Assembly: GCA_019638615.1 (NCBI GenBank)
Contig: JAHBTL010000001.1
Span: forward strand, 1 to 64,000
Origin: Chitinophagaceae bacterium
Lineage (GTDB): Bacteria; Bacteroidota; Bacteroidia; Chitinophagales; Chitinophagaceae
Direction: 5' to 3'
DNA: 64,000 bases
Positions within the stretch are counted from its first letter, which is position 1. The number at the start of each line of letters is the position of its first letter. Both the position numbers and the translations under genes were made by a program. A model generated the notes under the pieces. It was not told the origin of the DNA. It did no database searches and saw only the letters and a program-made list of their open reading frames with translations. Shown piece after piece: positions 35,762 to 45,028 of the stretch.

Positions 35762-37279
35762 TTATGCTACAATTTCATTGATCACTCTTCCGTGCACATC
35801 CGTTAACCTGAAAGGGCGGCCCTGGAACTGGTAAGTGAACTTTTCGTGATCGAAACCTAGTTGATTAAGAATGGTGGCCTGTATATCAAACGGGGTAACC
35901 TTACCACTTACAGGGCTGTAGCCTATCGGGTCTGTTTCACCAAAGCTGGTTCCTTTTTTAATACCTCCGCCTGCCATCCATATTGTAAATGCTTCAGCGT
36001 GGTGATCTCTTCCTTTGAAGGATTGTTGCTTGCCCTCCCGGTTTTCCTGCATCGGCGTGCGCCCAAACTCACCACCCCACACTACAAGGGTTTCATCCAG
36101 CAATCCTCTTTGCTTTAAGTCCAGCAACAATGCTGTAGACGCCCTGTCTACACTTCTGCATTTATTTACAAAAGCAATTTCAATAGAATCTCCGGCATAA
36201 GTGCCATGCGAATCCCAGCCCCAGTCGAACAGTTGCACATACCTCACGCCTTTTTCAACCAGCTTTCTTGCCAGCAGGCAGTTATTGGCAAAGCTTTCTT
36301 TGCCTGGCCTGGTACCATACATTTCGTGAATATAAGCCGGCTCATCGCTGATGTCCATTGCCTCCGGAACAGACATTTGCATTTTATAGGCCATCTCGTA
36401 TTGCGAAATGCGGGATAAGATTTCAGGATCCTTAAATTCTTCGTATGCTTTTTTGTTCACTTCATTAATGGCATCTATCGAAGCACGGCGCAGATCCCTG
36501 TCAATACCCTCAGGATTATTAATGAACAATACCGGATCGCCCTCCGACCTGCATTGCACACCCTGGTAAACAGAAGGCAAAAAGCCGCTGCCCCAAACGC
36601 TTTTACCGGCATCAGGGTTTTTACCTCCTGAAGTCAATACCACAAAACCCGGGAGATTGCTGTTTTCCGTACCCAATCCATAACTGGCCCAGGCACCTAT
36701 GCTGGGTCTCCCCAACCTGGCAGAACCGGTGTGCATGAGCAATTGAGCGGGAGCATGATTAAACTGGTCGGTCTGTACGGCTTTTAAAAAGCTAAGTTCA
36801 TCCGCCACAGTAATAAGATGAGGCAGGTGATCGGAAATCCATGCCCCGCTTTCACCACGTTGGGCGAAATTGCCGTAAGGCCCCAACATTTTAGGAACGC
36901 CTCTTATAAATGCAAAACGTTTTCCTTCCAGCAAGGATTGCGGGCAGTCCTTTCCATCCAGTTTTTGCAAGTCGGGCTTGTAATCAAACAGCTCGAGTTG
37001 CGACGGCGCTCCCGCCATATGCAGGTATATTACCGATTTTGCTTTACCGGGAAACATAGGCGGTCTGCCGGCCATCGGATTGGCGCTATCGAAAAGAGTT
37101 GCAGTGGCTCCTTTGTCTTTTGAGCCCATCCAGTCGCAACCGGCAAGCAAAGAGCCAAAAGCCATCGCACCTAAACCGGTAACACTATCGCGCAAAAAAT
37201 GCCTGCGGGTAACATACCGCAACTGTTCATATGTTGCTTCCTGCGCAAGCTTTTGAGCCTGTAATTCTTTTTGTGTCAT
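35762..37279 (-). CDS. DUF1501 (sulfatase-like fold) exported protein
   Basis: The 505-residue protein has a twin-arginine region RRHFLRDSVTG (Arg25-Arg26) and a lipobox-like LLAGC at 44-48, followed by the DUF1501 domain. Markers are KSVIYLHMAGAPSQLELFDY, LIRGVPK-like strands, QLFDWGWDSHGTY and VVWGGEFGRTPMQENREG with GRDHHAEAFTIWMAGGGIK. DUF1501 proteins share the alkaline-phosphatase/sulfatase fold but lack the formylglycine cysteine. They are nearly always encoded next to DUF1553/DUF1549 cytochromes, as here (100-base gap). No reaction has been proven for the family that I can name. Confidence 0.93.
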   Translation of the reverse strand: MTQKELQAQKLAQEATYEQLRYVTRRHFLRDSVTGLGAMAFGSLLAGCDWMGSKDKGATATLFDSANPMAGRPPMFPGKAKSVIYLHMAGAPSQLELFDYKPDLQKLDGKDCPQSLLEGKRFAFIRGVPKMLGPYGNFAQRGESGAWISDHLPHLITVADELSFLKAVQTDQFNHAPAQLLMHTGSARLGRPSIGAWASYGLGTENSNLPGFVVLTSGGKNPDAGKSVWGSGFLPSVYQGVQCRSEGDPVLFINNPEGIDRDLRRASIDAINEVNKKAYEEFKDPEILSRISQYEMAYKMQMSVPEAMDISDEPAYIHEMYGTRPGKESFANNCLLARKLVEKGVRYVQLFDWGWDSHGTYAGDSIEIAFVNKCRSVDRASTALLLDLKQRGLLDETLVVWGGEFGRTPMQENREGKQQSFKGRDHHAEAFTIWMAGGGIKKGTSFGETDPIGYSPVSGKVTPFDIQATILNQLGFDHEKFTYQFQGRPFRLTDVHGRVINEIVA

Positions 37280-37344
37280 AACTTCTTTTATTTAACCGTA
37301 ATGGCCCAGGTATTAGATATTGTTCTTTTGATGATTGATAGTGT

Positions 37345-37378
37345 TTAATATCGAATTTCAAATATCCAATTTCAAATC
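37345..37378. repeat. Word repeat AATTTCAAAT in operon spacer
   Basis: TCGAATTTCAAATATCCAAT-type words run through the spacer between the DUF1553 and DUF1501 genes. On the minus strand they read as GATTTGAAATTGGATATTTG, matching words in the spacers near 2340 and 42190. Confidence 0.5.
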
Positions 37379-37379
37379 A

Positions 37380-40145
37380 CTAATTCTTCGTGATCACCTC
37401 ATCCAGGTTTAACATCGCGTTTGCTACAAGCACCAGGGCCGCTTTATCCGCGCTTGTCTCCCGCATATCGTCGCCATTCATTTCACAAGCCTTGTCCTTA
37501 TCCTTGGTAAACTCCTGCAGGGCATTATTGTATAGCTTCATCAATGCCTCCAGCTTTTCATTGCTTATAGGGCGATACATGACCATTTCATATCCCCTGC
37601 TGATCTGCTGGCGGGGATCGCCTCCGCCCGCTTTGTGCATGCGTTCCGCATAATGCCTTGCCATTTCTATGAATGCCTGGTCGTTCAGCGTGGTAAGCGC
37701 CTGCAAAGGAGTGTTGGTACGTATCCTTCTTGCCAGGCACACTTCACGGGCTACTCCGTCAAAACTTACCATAGACGGGTAGGGCGAAGTACGTTTCCAA
37801 TAGGTATAAATGGCCCGGCGATACTGGTCTTCCCCTACGCTTTTATTCCAGGTAGCGCCGTCGTAAGGCGAAAGCCAGATGCCCCTGGGCTGATACGGCA
37901 TTACACTATGTCCAAACATTTTATGACTGAGCAGGCCGGAAACTGCCAGCGCCTGGTCTCTTACCTGTTCTGCGCTTAGCCTTACCCGTGGACCCCGTGC
38001 ATAATATTTATTAAAAGGATCTTTCTCCAGTGTTTCCTTCGATACTTTTGAGTCCTGCTGGTAGGTAGCAGACATTACAATGGTTTTGATCAGCTTTTTT
38101 ACACTCCATTTGTAATCATTCATAAACTGCCACGATAACCAGTCGAGCAATTCCTTATGGGTAGGCGCGATGCCCTGCGTGCCCAGGTCTTCCAATGTTT
38201 CCGCAATACCCTGCCCCATCAGCTGCTCCCATATACGGTTGACCATGGTGCGACTGGTGAGTGGATTTTTTTTATCGGTCATCCACATCGCCAGTCCCAG
38301 CCGGTTACGCGGCGCCCCTTCCGGCATGGCATTCAGCGAATGCGGAACATCCGGCTGAACTTCGTGGGTTTTGGCCATCCAGTTTCCTCTTTCAAAAATA
38401 TGCGTCGGCCGGAACATGTTTTGAGGATTCTCCATCATTACCGGTGTTTTTACAGATGGAGATGTTTTGAGCAGGTAATTATAATATACATACGCGCTGT
38501 CGTAGCCTGCCAATCCTTTTCCCGGAAAATCGGATGAAAATAAAAACCAGTCAAGCATTACCAGGTTATTATTCGCTTCTTTTGCGTCCACTCCCGGGTT
38601 GCTGTAGCTAAAGTACAGATCATGTACGCCTTCGGAAGGAAGGATGGCTGTTTGCTGCACTTCCCAGCCTTTTGATGCAGCCATAACAGTGGATGCGATC
38701 ACTGGTCCGTTAATACTGTCGAGATGAATCGTCCATTTCCCGTTTTGAACGCCGGACCTGTAATTATATATCAATTGAGTTTTACCTGTAAGATCTACCG
38801 CAGGCAGCCGGCACTGGGAATTTTTCCGAAAAGCAAGATATACTTCCGCTAATTCGCAGTTTACAAACTTATCTGCATGGTAAGAATAAACAGCGGGTTG
38901 CCAGTATTTAACCTGCTTAATGAACTCTTTTGCTTTTTCTGCAGATGCGTTGGCCGCCAGCCAGTTTTGCAAGGAATCGAATTTCGGCTGATCGGACTCT
39001 TTAAATTCTCTTAATACAGGATACTCTCCCGGCATATCTTCATCACGGGTATTATTGAAGAAAGCCATGAACTTATAATATTCTTCCATCTTAAAAGGAT
39101 CGTAGGGGTGACTGTGGCATTGCACGCAGGCGAAAGTAGTGCTCATCAATGTTTCCCAGGTGGTGTTCACCCTGTCGATGATGGCAGCCGTCCGGAATTC
39201 TTCGTTATCCGTTCCACCTTCATCATTGTTCATTGTATTCCTGTTAAAAGCGGTAGCTATATATTCTTCATCAGTAGCTCCCGGTAATAAATCACCTGCT
39301 ATCTGCTCTGTTAAAAACCTGTCATAAGGCTTATCCGCATTAAAAGCATTGATCAGCCAGTCCCTGTAGCGCCATATGGAGCGGTACGCGTCCTTTTCAT
39401 ATCCCTTGCTATCGGCGTACCGGGCAATATCCATCCACATTGCCGTCCAGCGTTCCCCGTATTGTGGAGAAGCAAGCAAAGTATCTACCAGCTTCTCGTA
39501 GGCATCAGCGCTTTCATCTTTCAAAAAATTTTCTGCCAGCTCAGGAGATGCAGGCAGCCCCGTTATATCCAGGCTGACCCTGCGCAACAGGGTTGCCTTA
39601 TCTGCTACAGGCGACGGCTCTAATTTTTCTTCTTTGAGCTTTTCAAAAACAAAACGATCCACGTCATTTTTTACCCAGTCATTACTGCCAGACAGGAAGC
39701 CCCAGAAACCAGCCGTAGCTCTTGGCACTTCTACCGGCTTTACGGCCACGTAAGCCCAGTGGTCGCCCCATTGCGCTCCTTCTTTTATCCACTGCTTCAG
39801 CATATCAATTTCCTGCCGTGAGAGCGGCTCATGCTTATAAGGCATCCTTTCTTCGGGGTCGGAAGAGGTCAGGCGCCGGATCATTTCACTTTTTTCGGGG
39901 CTTCCGGGAATGATAGCGGGTTTGCCGCCATCCGTAGTATCCAGTGCCTCATTGCGAAACAGCACGCTGAAGCCGGCTTCTTTCTTTACACCGCCATGAC
40001 AGGAAATGCATTTTTTATTAAGGAGGGGTTTTACTTCGGTATTATAATCTACTTTTTTATGACCTATCAGTCCGGTTGAAACTACCAGCGCCACGATAAG
40101 AACGCCGGTAACTACCAAAAGCTTTTTGTTGAGTTTAATTTTCAT
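37380..40145 (-). CDS. DUF1549/DUF1553 planctomycete-type cytochrome c protein
   Basis: The 921-residue protein has an N-terminal membrane anchor (about 8-28) and a planctomycete-type cytochrome c domain with CISCH (Cys46-His50) and the PYKHEPLSRQEIDMLKQWI segment. DUF1549 (about 155-360: VDRFVFEKLKEEKLEPSPVA, RRVSLDITGLPAS, ACVQCHSHPYDP) and C-terminal DUF1553 (about 620-890: NPLTSRTMVNRIW, TPLQALTTLNDQAFI) follow. The inner CVQCH (about 339-343) is a second haem-type motif typical of the family. It is the first gene of the operon that continues with DUF1501, isomerase, membrane cytochrome and GH97. The proposed role is haem-linked oxidation of a sugar outside the cytoplasm. Confidence 0.93.
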   Translation of the reverse strand: MKIKLNKKLLVVTGVLIVALVVSTGLIGHKKVDYNTEVKPLLNKKCISCHGGVKKEAGFSVLFRNEALDTTDGGKPAIIPGSPEKSEMIRRLTSSDPEERMPYKHEPLSRQEIDMLKQWIKEGAQWGDHWAYVAVKPVEVPRATAGFWGFLSGSNDWVKNDVDRFVFEKLKEEKLEPSPVADKATLLRRVSLDITGLPASPELAENFLKDESADAYEKLVDTLLASPQYGERWTAMWMDIARYADSKGYEKDAYRSIWRYRDWLINAFNADKPYDRFLTEQIAGDLLPGATDEEYIATAFNRNTMNNDEGGTDNEEFRTAAIIDRVNTTWETLMSTTFACVQCHSHPYDPFKMEEYYKFMAFFNNTRDEDMPGEYPVLREFKESDQPKFDSLQNWLAANASAEKAKEFIKQVKYWQPAVYSYHADKFVNCELAEVYLAFRKNSQCRLPAVDLTGKTQLIYNYRSGVQNGKWTIHLDSINGPVIASTVMAASKGWEVQQTAILPSEGVHDLYFSYSNPGVDAKEANNNLVMLDWFLFSSDFPGKGLAGYDSAYVYYNYLLKTSPSVKTPVMMENPQNMFRPTHIFERGNWMAKTHEVQPDVPHSLNAMPEGAPRNRLGLAMWMTDKKNPLTSRTMVNRIWEQLMGQGIAETLEDLGTQGIAPTHKELLDWLSWQFMNDYKWSVKKLIKTIVMSATYQQDSKVSKETLEKDPFNKYYARGPRVRLSAEQVRDQALAVSGLLSHKMFGHSVMPYQPRGIWLSPYDGATWNKSVGEDQYRRAIYTYWKRTSPYPSMVSFDGVAREVCLARRIRTNTPLQALTTLNDQAFIEMARHYAERMHKAGGGDPRQQISRGYEMVMYRPISNEKLEALMKLYNNALQEFTKDKDKACEMNGDDMRETSADKAALVLVANAMLNLDEVITKN

Positions 40146-40327
40146 AACCTGGAAGCACGTTCAATAAGGCCACGTAAGTTACGAAATATTACCCTTTTAT
40201 GACATGACATTTAACAAAAGCACAGAAAAGATCCAAACAATTGTTCGGTTGTATGTACAAATATTTGAAAAATTACAGGAGGTTGACAAATATCAATAAT
40301 ATATTACAATAACGGATGATAGCATTA

Positions 40328-40963
40328 TCAGAACAGTCCGTACAACTGGCTGTCTATTTTGCTGATGATGTCCCCCAGATGTTCTTCGTTTTCCGCGAAT
40401 TTGTTTTTATCTATATTAATAACAAGCAGGGCTCCTTCTTTGTAGCCGTCAATCCATTTATTATAGTATTCATTCAATCGCTTAAGATAATCAAGCCGGA
40501 TATTTTCCTCGTATTCCCTGCCCCGTTTTTGTATCTGTCCAACCAGCGTAGGCACGGATCCCTGGAGGTAGATCAACAAGTCCGGGGGGTTCACCATTTG
40601 CTTCAGGGTTTCAAAAAAACGGAAATAGTTATCAAAATCACGCTTGCTCATTAAGCCCATTTCGTGCAGGTTGGGCGCGAAAATATGAGCGTCTTCATAA
40701 ATAGTCCTGTCCTGGATCACAGTTTCTGCTCCCTTCTGGATTTCGAGCAAATGATTCAGCCTGTTATTTAAAAAATAGATCTGCAGGTTAAAGCTCCACC
40801 GGGGCATATCTTCATAAAAATCGTACAGGTAAGGGTTGTGCTCAACATCTTCAAATTGCGGGATCCAGCGATAATGCTTGCTCAGCATTTCGGTAAGCGT
40901 TGTTTTTCCGGCTCCGATGTTTCCGGCTATAGCAATGTGTTTGGGTTTTTTAGTTTTCGCCAT
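40328..40963 (-). CDS. Deoxynucleoside kinase
   Basis: The 211-residue cytoplasmic protein has the P-loop IAGNIGAGKTTL (about 12-23), the DRTIYEDAHIFA motif (about 84-95) with the Asp-Arg pair that binds the nucleoside, and the LID-type R.REYEENIRL.Y region near 150-165. These are the marks of the dCK/dGK/dAK family, which phosphorylate deoxynucleosides for DNA precursor salvage. Length is normal. It is followed upstream by trpS with a 109-base gap; no operon link is evident. Which deoxynucleoside is preferred cannot be told. Confidence 0.92.
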   Translation of the reverse strand: MAKTKKPKHIAIAGNIGAGKTTLTEMLSKHYRWIPQFEDVEHNPYLYDFYEDMPRWSFNLQIYFLNNRLNHLLEIQKGAETVIQDRTIYEDAHIFAPNLHEMGLMSKRDFDNYFRFFETLKQMVNPPDLLIYLQGSVPTLVGQIQKRGREYEENIRLDYLKRLNEYYNKWIDGYKEGALLVINIDKNKFAENEEHLGDIISKIDSQLYGLF

Positions 40964-41072
40964 TACTGTTAAAATTCAAATTTAAAAACGGGATGCGGGA
41001 TCGGATTAATAAGCACGGTAAGATTCAAGGTAAATAATTTTGCGTGCTTTAGGTTTATATGCTTTAACTTTT

Positions 41073-42080
41073 TTAAAAATATTTTATCCCTACCGCTTTC
41101 CTTACCAGTTCCATGGTGCTTTTGGCGCTTTTACCGGCTTTTACTGCACCCTTTTCCAGTATTTCTTTCAGGTAAGCTTCATTATTTCTTATTTCCTGCG
41201 CCCTTTCACGAACAGGTGATATGAAACGGATCATATCTTCCGCCAGTTGCTTTTTCATATCGCCATACCTGATGTTGCAGTTATTATAATCCGACAGGAA
41301 TTTATGATATGTTTCTTCATTACCGGTAAGCTTCATCAACCGGAATATATTCTCAATATAATCAGGCATCGGCGTACCAGGCTCCTGCGGTCCCTGATCG
41401 GTTTTGGCCTTCATTATTTTTTTACGGATCAGTTCATTATCATCAGACAGGTAAAGCGTTGCATTCTGGTTTTCACTCTTGCTCATTTTTCCTGTTCCAT
41501 CGAGGCTTGGCACTTTAACCAGTTCTTCACCGAAATTAAAAGCAACCGGCTCAGGGAAAATTTCTCCATACCGGTGATTAAATCTTGCCGCAAAATTTCT
41601 TGCCATTTCAAGATGTTGCTCCTGGTCTTTACCTACAGGCACATATAAGGCGCGATGCAGCAAAATATCTGCCGCCTGCAATACAGGATAGGTAAGCAAT
41701 GCCGCGTTTATATTTTGCGGCTGTGAACGGGCTTTTTCCTTAAATGTGGTTGTTTTTTCCAGTTCACCTTTATAAGCAAGTGTATTCAGGTAAAAATACA
41801 GTTCCGACGTTTCATATACATCGCTCTGGCAATACAGCGCGGCTTTATCAGGATCAAGACCGCAGGCAATATATTCGGAAACCACATGCAGCACATGCTG
41901 TCTGAGCGTTTTGGTATCGGGGTGGGTGGTAAGTGAATGCAGATCGGCCACCATAAAATAACACTCGTATTCATTCTGCATGCGCACATAGTTTTTTAAT
42001 GCGCCAAAGTAACTGCCGAGGTGCAAAATACCCGTGGGGCGGATACCGCTCATTACAATCTGTTTACCGCTTTTTTCCAT
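41073..42080 (-). CDS. trpS: Tryptophanyl-tRNA synthetase
   Basis: TrpRS charges tRNA-Trp with tryptophan. The 335-residue class I enzyme has the HIGH-type sequence GILHLGSYFGAL (about 17-28) and KMSKS at 198-202 in DGTGKMSKSENQ. The AALLTYPVLQAADILLH stretch (about 126-142) is a further TrpRS hallmark. Length is typical. A minus-strand TATCTTCG box at 42087-42094 lies just upstream, which would give a very short leader. No T-box or trp leader peptide is seen. Confidence 0.97.
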   Translation of the reverse strand: MEKSGKQIVMSGIRPTGILHLGSYFGALKNYVRMQNEYECYFMVADLHSLTTHPDTKTLRQHVLHVVSEYIACGLDPDKAALYCQSDVYETSELYFYLNTLAYKGELEKTTTFKEKARSQPQNINAALLTYPVLQAADILLHRALYVPVGKDQEQHLEMARNFAARFNHRYGEIFPEPVAFNFGEELVKVPSLDGTGKMSKSENQNATLYLSDDNELIRKKIMKAKTDQGPQEPGTPMPDYIENIFRLMKLTGNEETYHKFLSDYNNCNIRYGDMKKQLAEDMIRFISPVRERAQEIRNNEAYLKEILEKGAVKAGKSAKSTMELVRKAVGIKYF

Positions 42081-42086
42081 AGGGCG

Positions 42087-42094
42087 CGAAGATA
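42087..42094 (-). promoter_or_regulatory. Putative -7 box for trpS
   Basis: TATCTTCG on the minus strand is one mismatch from TAnnTTTG and starts 14 bases upstream of the trpS ATG. No -33 TTG at the usual spacing. Confidence 0.35.
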
Positions 42095-42114
42095 CATTAA
42101 TTACCGTACCGCCG

Positions 42115-42290
42115 GAATATGGAAAGGCAATGGACAGTGGATGGTGGACAATGGATAATGGACGGTGGATAGTGGACAGTTAAGGGCTATTTGAGATTTG
42201 AAATTTGATATCTGATGTCGGTTGCAGGTCTTATACCTTATACCTTACACCTTCCGCCTTACACCCATACCTGCTACCTGAAACCTGGAA
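42115..42290. repeat. Word-repeat spacer upstream of trpS
   Basis: The spacer contains a TGGACAATGGATAATGGACGG-like array split into short units (about 42130-42179), a GATTTGAAATTTGATATCTG block (about 42190-42212), GGTTGCAGGT, and TTATACCTTATACCTTACACC-like units (about 42230-42270). These match words near 2.3, 22.5 and 37.3 kb. No gene is present. Confidence 0.6.
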
Positions 42291-42315
42291 CCCTCAAAAC
42301 CAGTATGAAATGAGG

Positions 42316-42323
42316 TATTTTTG
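42316..42323 (+). promoter_or_regulatory. Putative -7 box for the aldehyde dehydrogenase gene
   Basis: TATTTTTG is a full TAnnTTTG match, 51 bases before the start codon at 42375. Confidence 0.48.
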
Positions 42324-42374
42324 CAATTAAAGCGTGCGCTGTATAATAACTATTTATTGTAAACTTATTGCAAC

Positions 42375-43868
42375 ATGGCATCGTTTAAAGATTTTACAAA
42401 AGAAGAAGTGAACAGGATTATAGAAAGATCATGGAAAGCTTTTGAAGCATACCGGAAATACCCGTTACAAAAAAGAGCGGCATTCATGAGGGCAATTGCC
42501 ACCGAAATGGAAAAGGGAGCTAAGGAAGTAGTGCCTGTAGCGATGAAAGAAACACATTTGCCTGAACCAAGATTGCAGTCGGAGTTTACCCGCACATTAT
42601 TCCAGCTAAACAGCTACGCGGAAGCATGCGAAAGAGGGTCGTGGCTGGAAGCAAGGATAGATATGGCTATTCCTGACCGTAATCCTCCCAGGCCAGACAT
42701 CCGGAAAACAATGATACCATTGGGGCCGGTAGCTGTATTCGGGGCGAGTAATTTTCCGTTTGCCTATTCAACAGCGGGTGGCGATACAGCCTGCGCACTG
42801 GCTGCAGGCTGTTCGGTAGTTGTAAAAGCGCATCCTGCTCACGCAGCAACATCTGAATGGGTTGCTAACGCAGTACACAGAGCCGCCAGGCAATTAAACA
42901 TGCCGGATGGTATTTTCGGACATGTGCATGGCGCCGGCTTTGAAACAGGACAAACGCTGGTAACACATCCTTACATTAAAGCGGTAGGTTTTACCGGATC
43001 ATATTCCGGTGGAAAAGCGTTGTTTGACTGGGCCAATCAACGCAAAGATCCTATACCTGTATTTGCTGAAATGGGCAGCATTAACCCCGTATACCTGCTT
43101 CCGCAAAAGTTACAGGAATCGGCTGTGGAAACAGCAAAAATGTATGCCGCTTCCATTACACTGGGCACAGGGCAATTTTGCACCAACCCCGGATTGATCA
43201 TCGGAATAGCCGGCGCTGAGCTTGACCGGTTTATTGCTGCACTGAGCGAAGCAATAAAACAGGTGGCGCCTTCTGATATGCTTCATACTGGTATTGCAAA
43301 AGCCTTTGCGGTCAACAGGGCAAAAGCCCTGATGCAGGAACAGGTAACCACGGTAGCCGTTTCCGTTATCCCGGCAAAAGAGGAGCAGGGCATTCCCACT
43401 ATTGCATCTGCTTCTGCCAGCACTTTCCTGGGCAACCCCATACTCCACCAGGAAGTATTCGGCCCCTATTCACTGGTGATCAAATGTGAAAATATGGATG
43501 AGATGCTGCAGGTGGCGCTGGCCATGGAAGGACAACTCACTTCGACGCTCATGGCAACAGCGGGTGACATCCGCCAATACGAAACCCTGGTTGATACAGT
43601 GAAACAAAGCTGCGGAAGAATAATAATAAACGGGGTACCCACAGGCGTGGAAGTATGCCTGAGCATGCACCATGGAGGGCCCTTTCCTGCTACCACCGAT
43701 TCGCGATTTACCTCGGTAGGCGCTGACGGCATTCAAAGGTTTGCGCGCCCTGTCAGCTTCCAGAATTGGCCCGATGAGCTTTTGCCCGATGAATTGAAAA
43801 ACAGCAATCCATTGCAGGTATGGAGAACCGTCAATAATGAACTTACCCAACAGGCCCTGCGCCTGTAA
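42375..43868 (+). CDS. Aldehyde dehydrogenase, 2,5-dioxovalerate (alpha-ketoglutarate semialdehyde) type
   Basis: The 497-residue cytoplasmic enzyme has the aldehyde dehydrogenase fold: PLGPVAVFGASNFPFAYS (Rossmann/NADP region, about 115-135), AAGCSVVVKAHPAH, catalytic Glu232 in AEMGSINP and catalytic Cys269 in GTGQFCTNPG. The variant motifs FGASNFPFA and KAHPAH are those of the alpha-ketoglutarate semialdehyde dehydrogenase group, which ends the non-phosphorylating oxidative breakdown of pentoses and sugar acids. That would suit sugar oxidation elsewhere in the window, but no pathway partners are adjacent. Class assignment is by motif recall. Confidence 0.87.
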   Translation: MASFKDFTKEEVNRIIERSWKAFEAYRKYPLQKRAAFMRAIATEMEKGAKEVVPVAMKETHLPEPRLQSEFTRTLFQLNSYAEACERGSWLEARIDMAIPDRNPPRPDIRKTMIPLGPVAVFGASNFPFAYSTAGGDTACALAAGCSVVVKAHPAHAATSEWVANAVHRAARQLNMPDGIFGHVHGAGFETGQTLVTHPYIKAVGFTGSYSGGKALFDWANQRKDPIPVFAEMGSINPVYLLPQKLQESAVETAKMYAASITLGTGQFCTNPGLIIGIAGAELDRFIAALSEAIKQVAPSDMLHTGIAKAFAVNRAKALMQEQVTTVAVSVIPAKEEQGIPTIASASASTFLGNPILHQEVFGPYSLVIKCENMDEMLQVALAMEGQLTSTLMATAGDIRQYETLVDTVKQSCGRIIINGVPTGVEVCLSMHHGGPFPATTDSRFTSVGADGIQRFARPVSFQNWPDELLPDELKNSNPLQVWRTVNNELTQQALRL

Positions 43869-43883
43869 CCAGTTTAATTTTTT

Positions 43884-43891
43884 ATATTTGA
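43884..43891 (+). promoter_or_regulatory. Putative -7 box for the propeller gene at 43940
   Basis: TATATTTG is a perfect TAnnTTTG match 48 bases before the ATG at 43940, 15 bases after the aldehyde dehydrogenase stop. It suggests a separate transcript. Confidence 0.5.
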
Positions 43892-43939
43892 AATCTTAAA
43901 TCAGCAGGTAATATTTTTACAAACCATAAAATCGTTGAT

Positions 43940-44773
43940 ATGAAACCAGCCTTAATTTGTGCCGTGTTCTTCAGTTTTATTCTTGTATACAGCGCCCGCT
44001 CGCAGGAGCGCAAGCTCGTAAAACAATGGGAAACAGACACTGTCTTGAAAGTTCCCGAATCGGTTTTGTTTGATGGTAAAAATAAAGTGTTATATGTAGC
44101 CAACATTGATGGCGCTCCATGGGAAAAAGATGGAAAGGGTTCGATAGGCAAAGTGGGCCTGGATGGAAAAATAATAGCCAGCGAATGGGTAACCGGCTTA
44201 AATGCGCCGAAAGGAATGGGTATGCATGCCGGCAAGCTATATGTTGCGGATGTGGATGGCATTGCGGTAATTGATATTGCCCGGGGAAAGATAGCAGACA
44301 GGATTGTTATAGAAGGAGCCAAGGGATTAAACGACATCAGCGTTGATGCCAATGGCGTAATTTTTGTTTCCGATTCGCACAACAAAACAATACATAAAGT
44401 AGAAAAAGGAAAAATATCAACAGTGCTGGAAAACCTGAAAGGCCCCAATGGCGTGCTGGTTGTAGGAAAAGATTTATACATTACCGATGCCGGTACGCTT
44501 AACAAAGTAGAAGCGAATGGTTCATTAAAGCAGTTGGCAGATGGCATGGAAGGCGGTACAGATGGCATTGAACATGTGGGCAAAGGAGATTTTATCGTAT
44601 CATGCTGGGCAGGCTCTGTATGGTACGTGCATGCCAATGGACAAAAAGATCACCTGCTGGATACAAGAGAGCAAAAAATAAATTCGGCAGATATTGGCTA
44701 TGATCCGGTAAAAAAGATTGTTTATATCCCTACTTTCTTTAAGAACAGCATAGCAGCATACGCGCTGCAGTAA
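43940..44773 (+). CDS. SMP-30/NHL-like six-bladed propeller, exported
   Basis: The 277-residue protein has a signal peptide (about 1-21, YSARSQ). The mature part shows repeated blades of the SMP-30/strictosidine-synthase or NHL kind: PESVLFDGKNKVLYVANIDG, APKGMGMHAGKLYVADVDG, LNDISVDANGVIFVSDSHN and GPNGVLVVGKDLYITDAG. Conserved metal ligands of true gluconolactonases are less clear than in the copy at 26986, so it may be a binding propeller rather than a lactonase. Located alone; the downstream 250 bases end in a strong terminator. Confidence 0.75.
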   Translation: MKPALICAVFFSFILVYSARSQERKLVKQWETDTVLKVPESVLFDGKNKVLYVANIDGAPWEKDGKGSIGKVGLDGKIIASEWVTGLNAPKGMGMHAGKLYVADVDGIAVIDIARGKIADRIVIEGAKGLNDISVDANGVIFVSDSHNKTIHKVEKGKISTVLENLKGPNGVLVVGKDLYITDAGTLNKVEANGSLKQLADGMEGGTDGIEHVGKGDFIVSCWAGSVWYVHANGQKDHLLDTREQKINSADIGYDPVKKIVYIPTFFKNSIAAYALQ

Positions 44774-45000
44774 GCCGGGATTTGATCGTACAATTATTCC
44801 CGGAAAACGAAGAAAGGTAACCTGTTATCGAATAAAATTTTATTCACCGGGGCTTATCGCCATCTTTACATCGTTAATAACAATAGTTAAAACAGATAGG
44901 AAATTAAATCCAGTATCCGAACAAAGACCAGGGCTGTGAATCCTTCCGGCCAATTGTTTTAAAAACGAGTATTAAACCGATCCAAATCATACTGAAGGAT
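44774..45000 (+). ncRNA. Candidate small RNA or long 3' UTR before a terminator
   Basis: This 227-base stretch has no gene and leads straight into the intrinsic terminator at 45001-45028. It can form alternative structures: ATCCTTC (44939-44945) can pair with GAAGGAT (44994-45000), and the neighbouring CCGGC (44946-44950) can pair with the GCCGG of the terminator's left arm. Nothing lies downstream on the plus strand, so a leader role is excluded. No clean promoter box is visible. It may be an untranslated tail of the propeller transcript or a small RNA. No known RNA family was recognised. Confidence 0.25.
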
Positions 45001-45028
45001 AAGCCGGTCTGCAGAGTCCGGCTTTTTT
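45001..45028 (+). terminator. Strong rho-independent terminator
   Basis: AAGCCGG (45001-45007) pairs with CCGGCTT (45018-45024) around a 10-base loop, followed by a T-run (45023-45028). The T-run overlaps the stop codon region of the convergent L,D-transpeptidase gene. It serves the plus-strand transcript. Confidence 0.82.
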
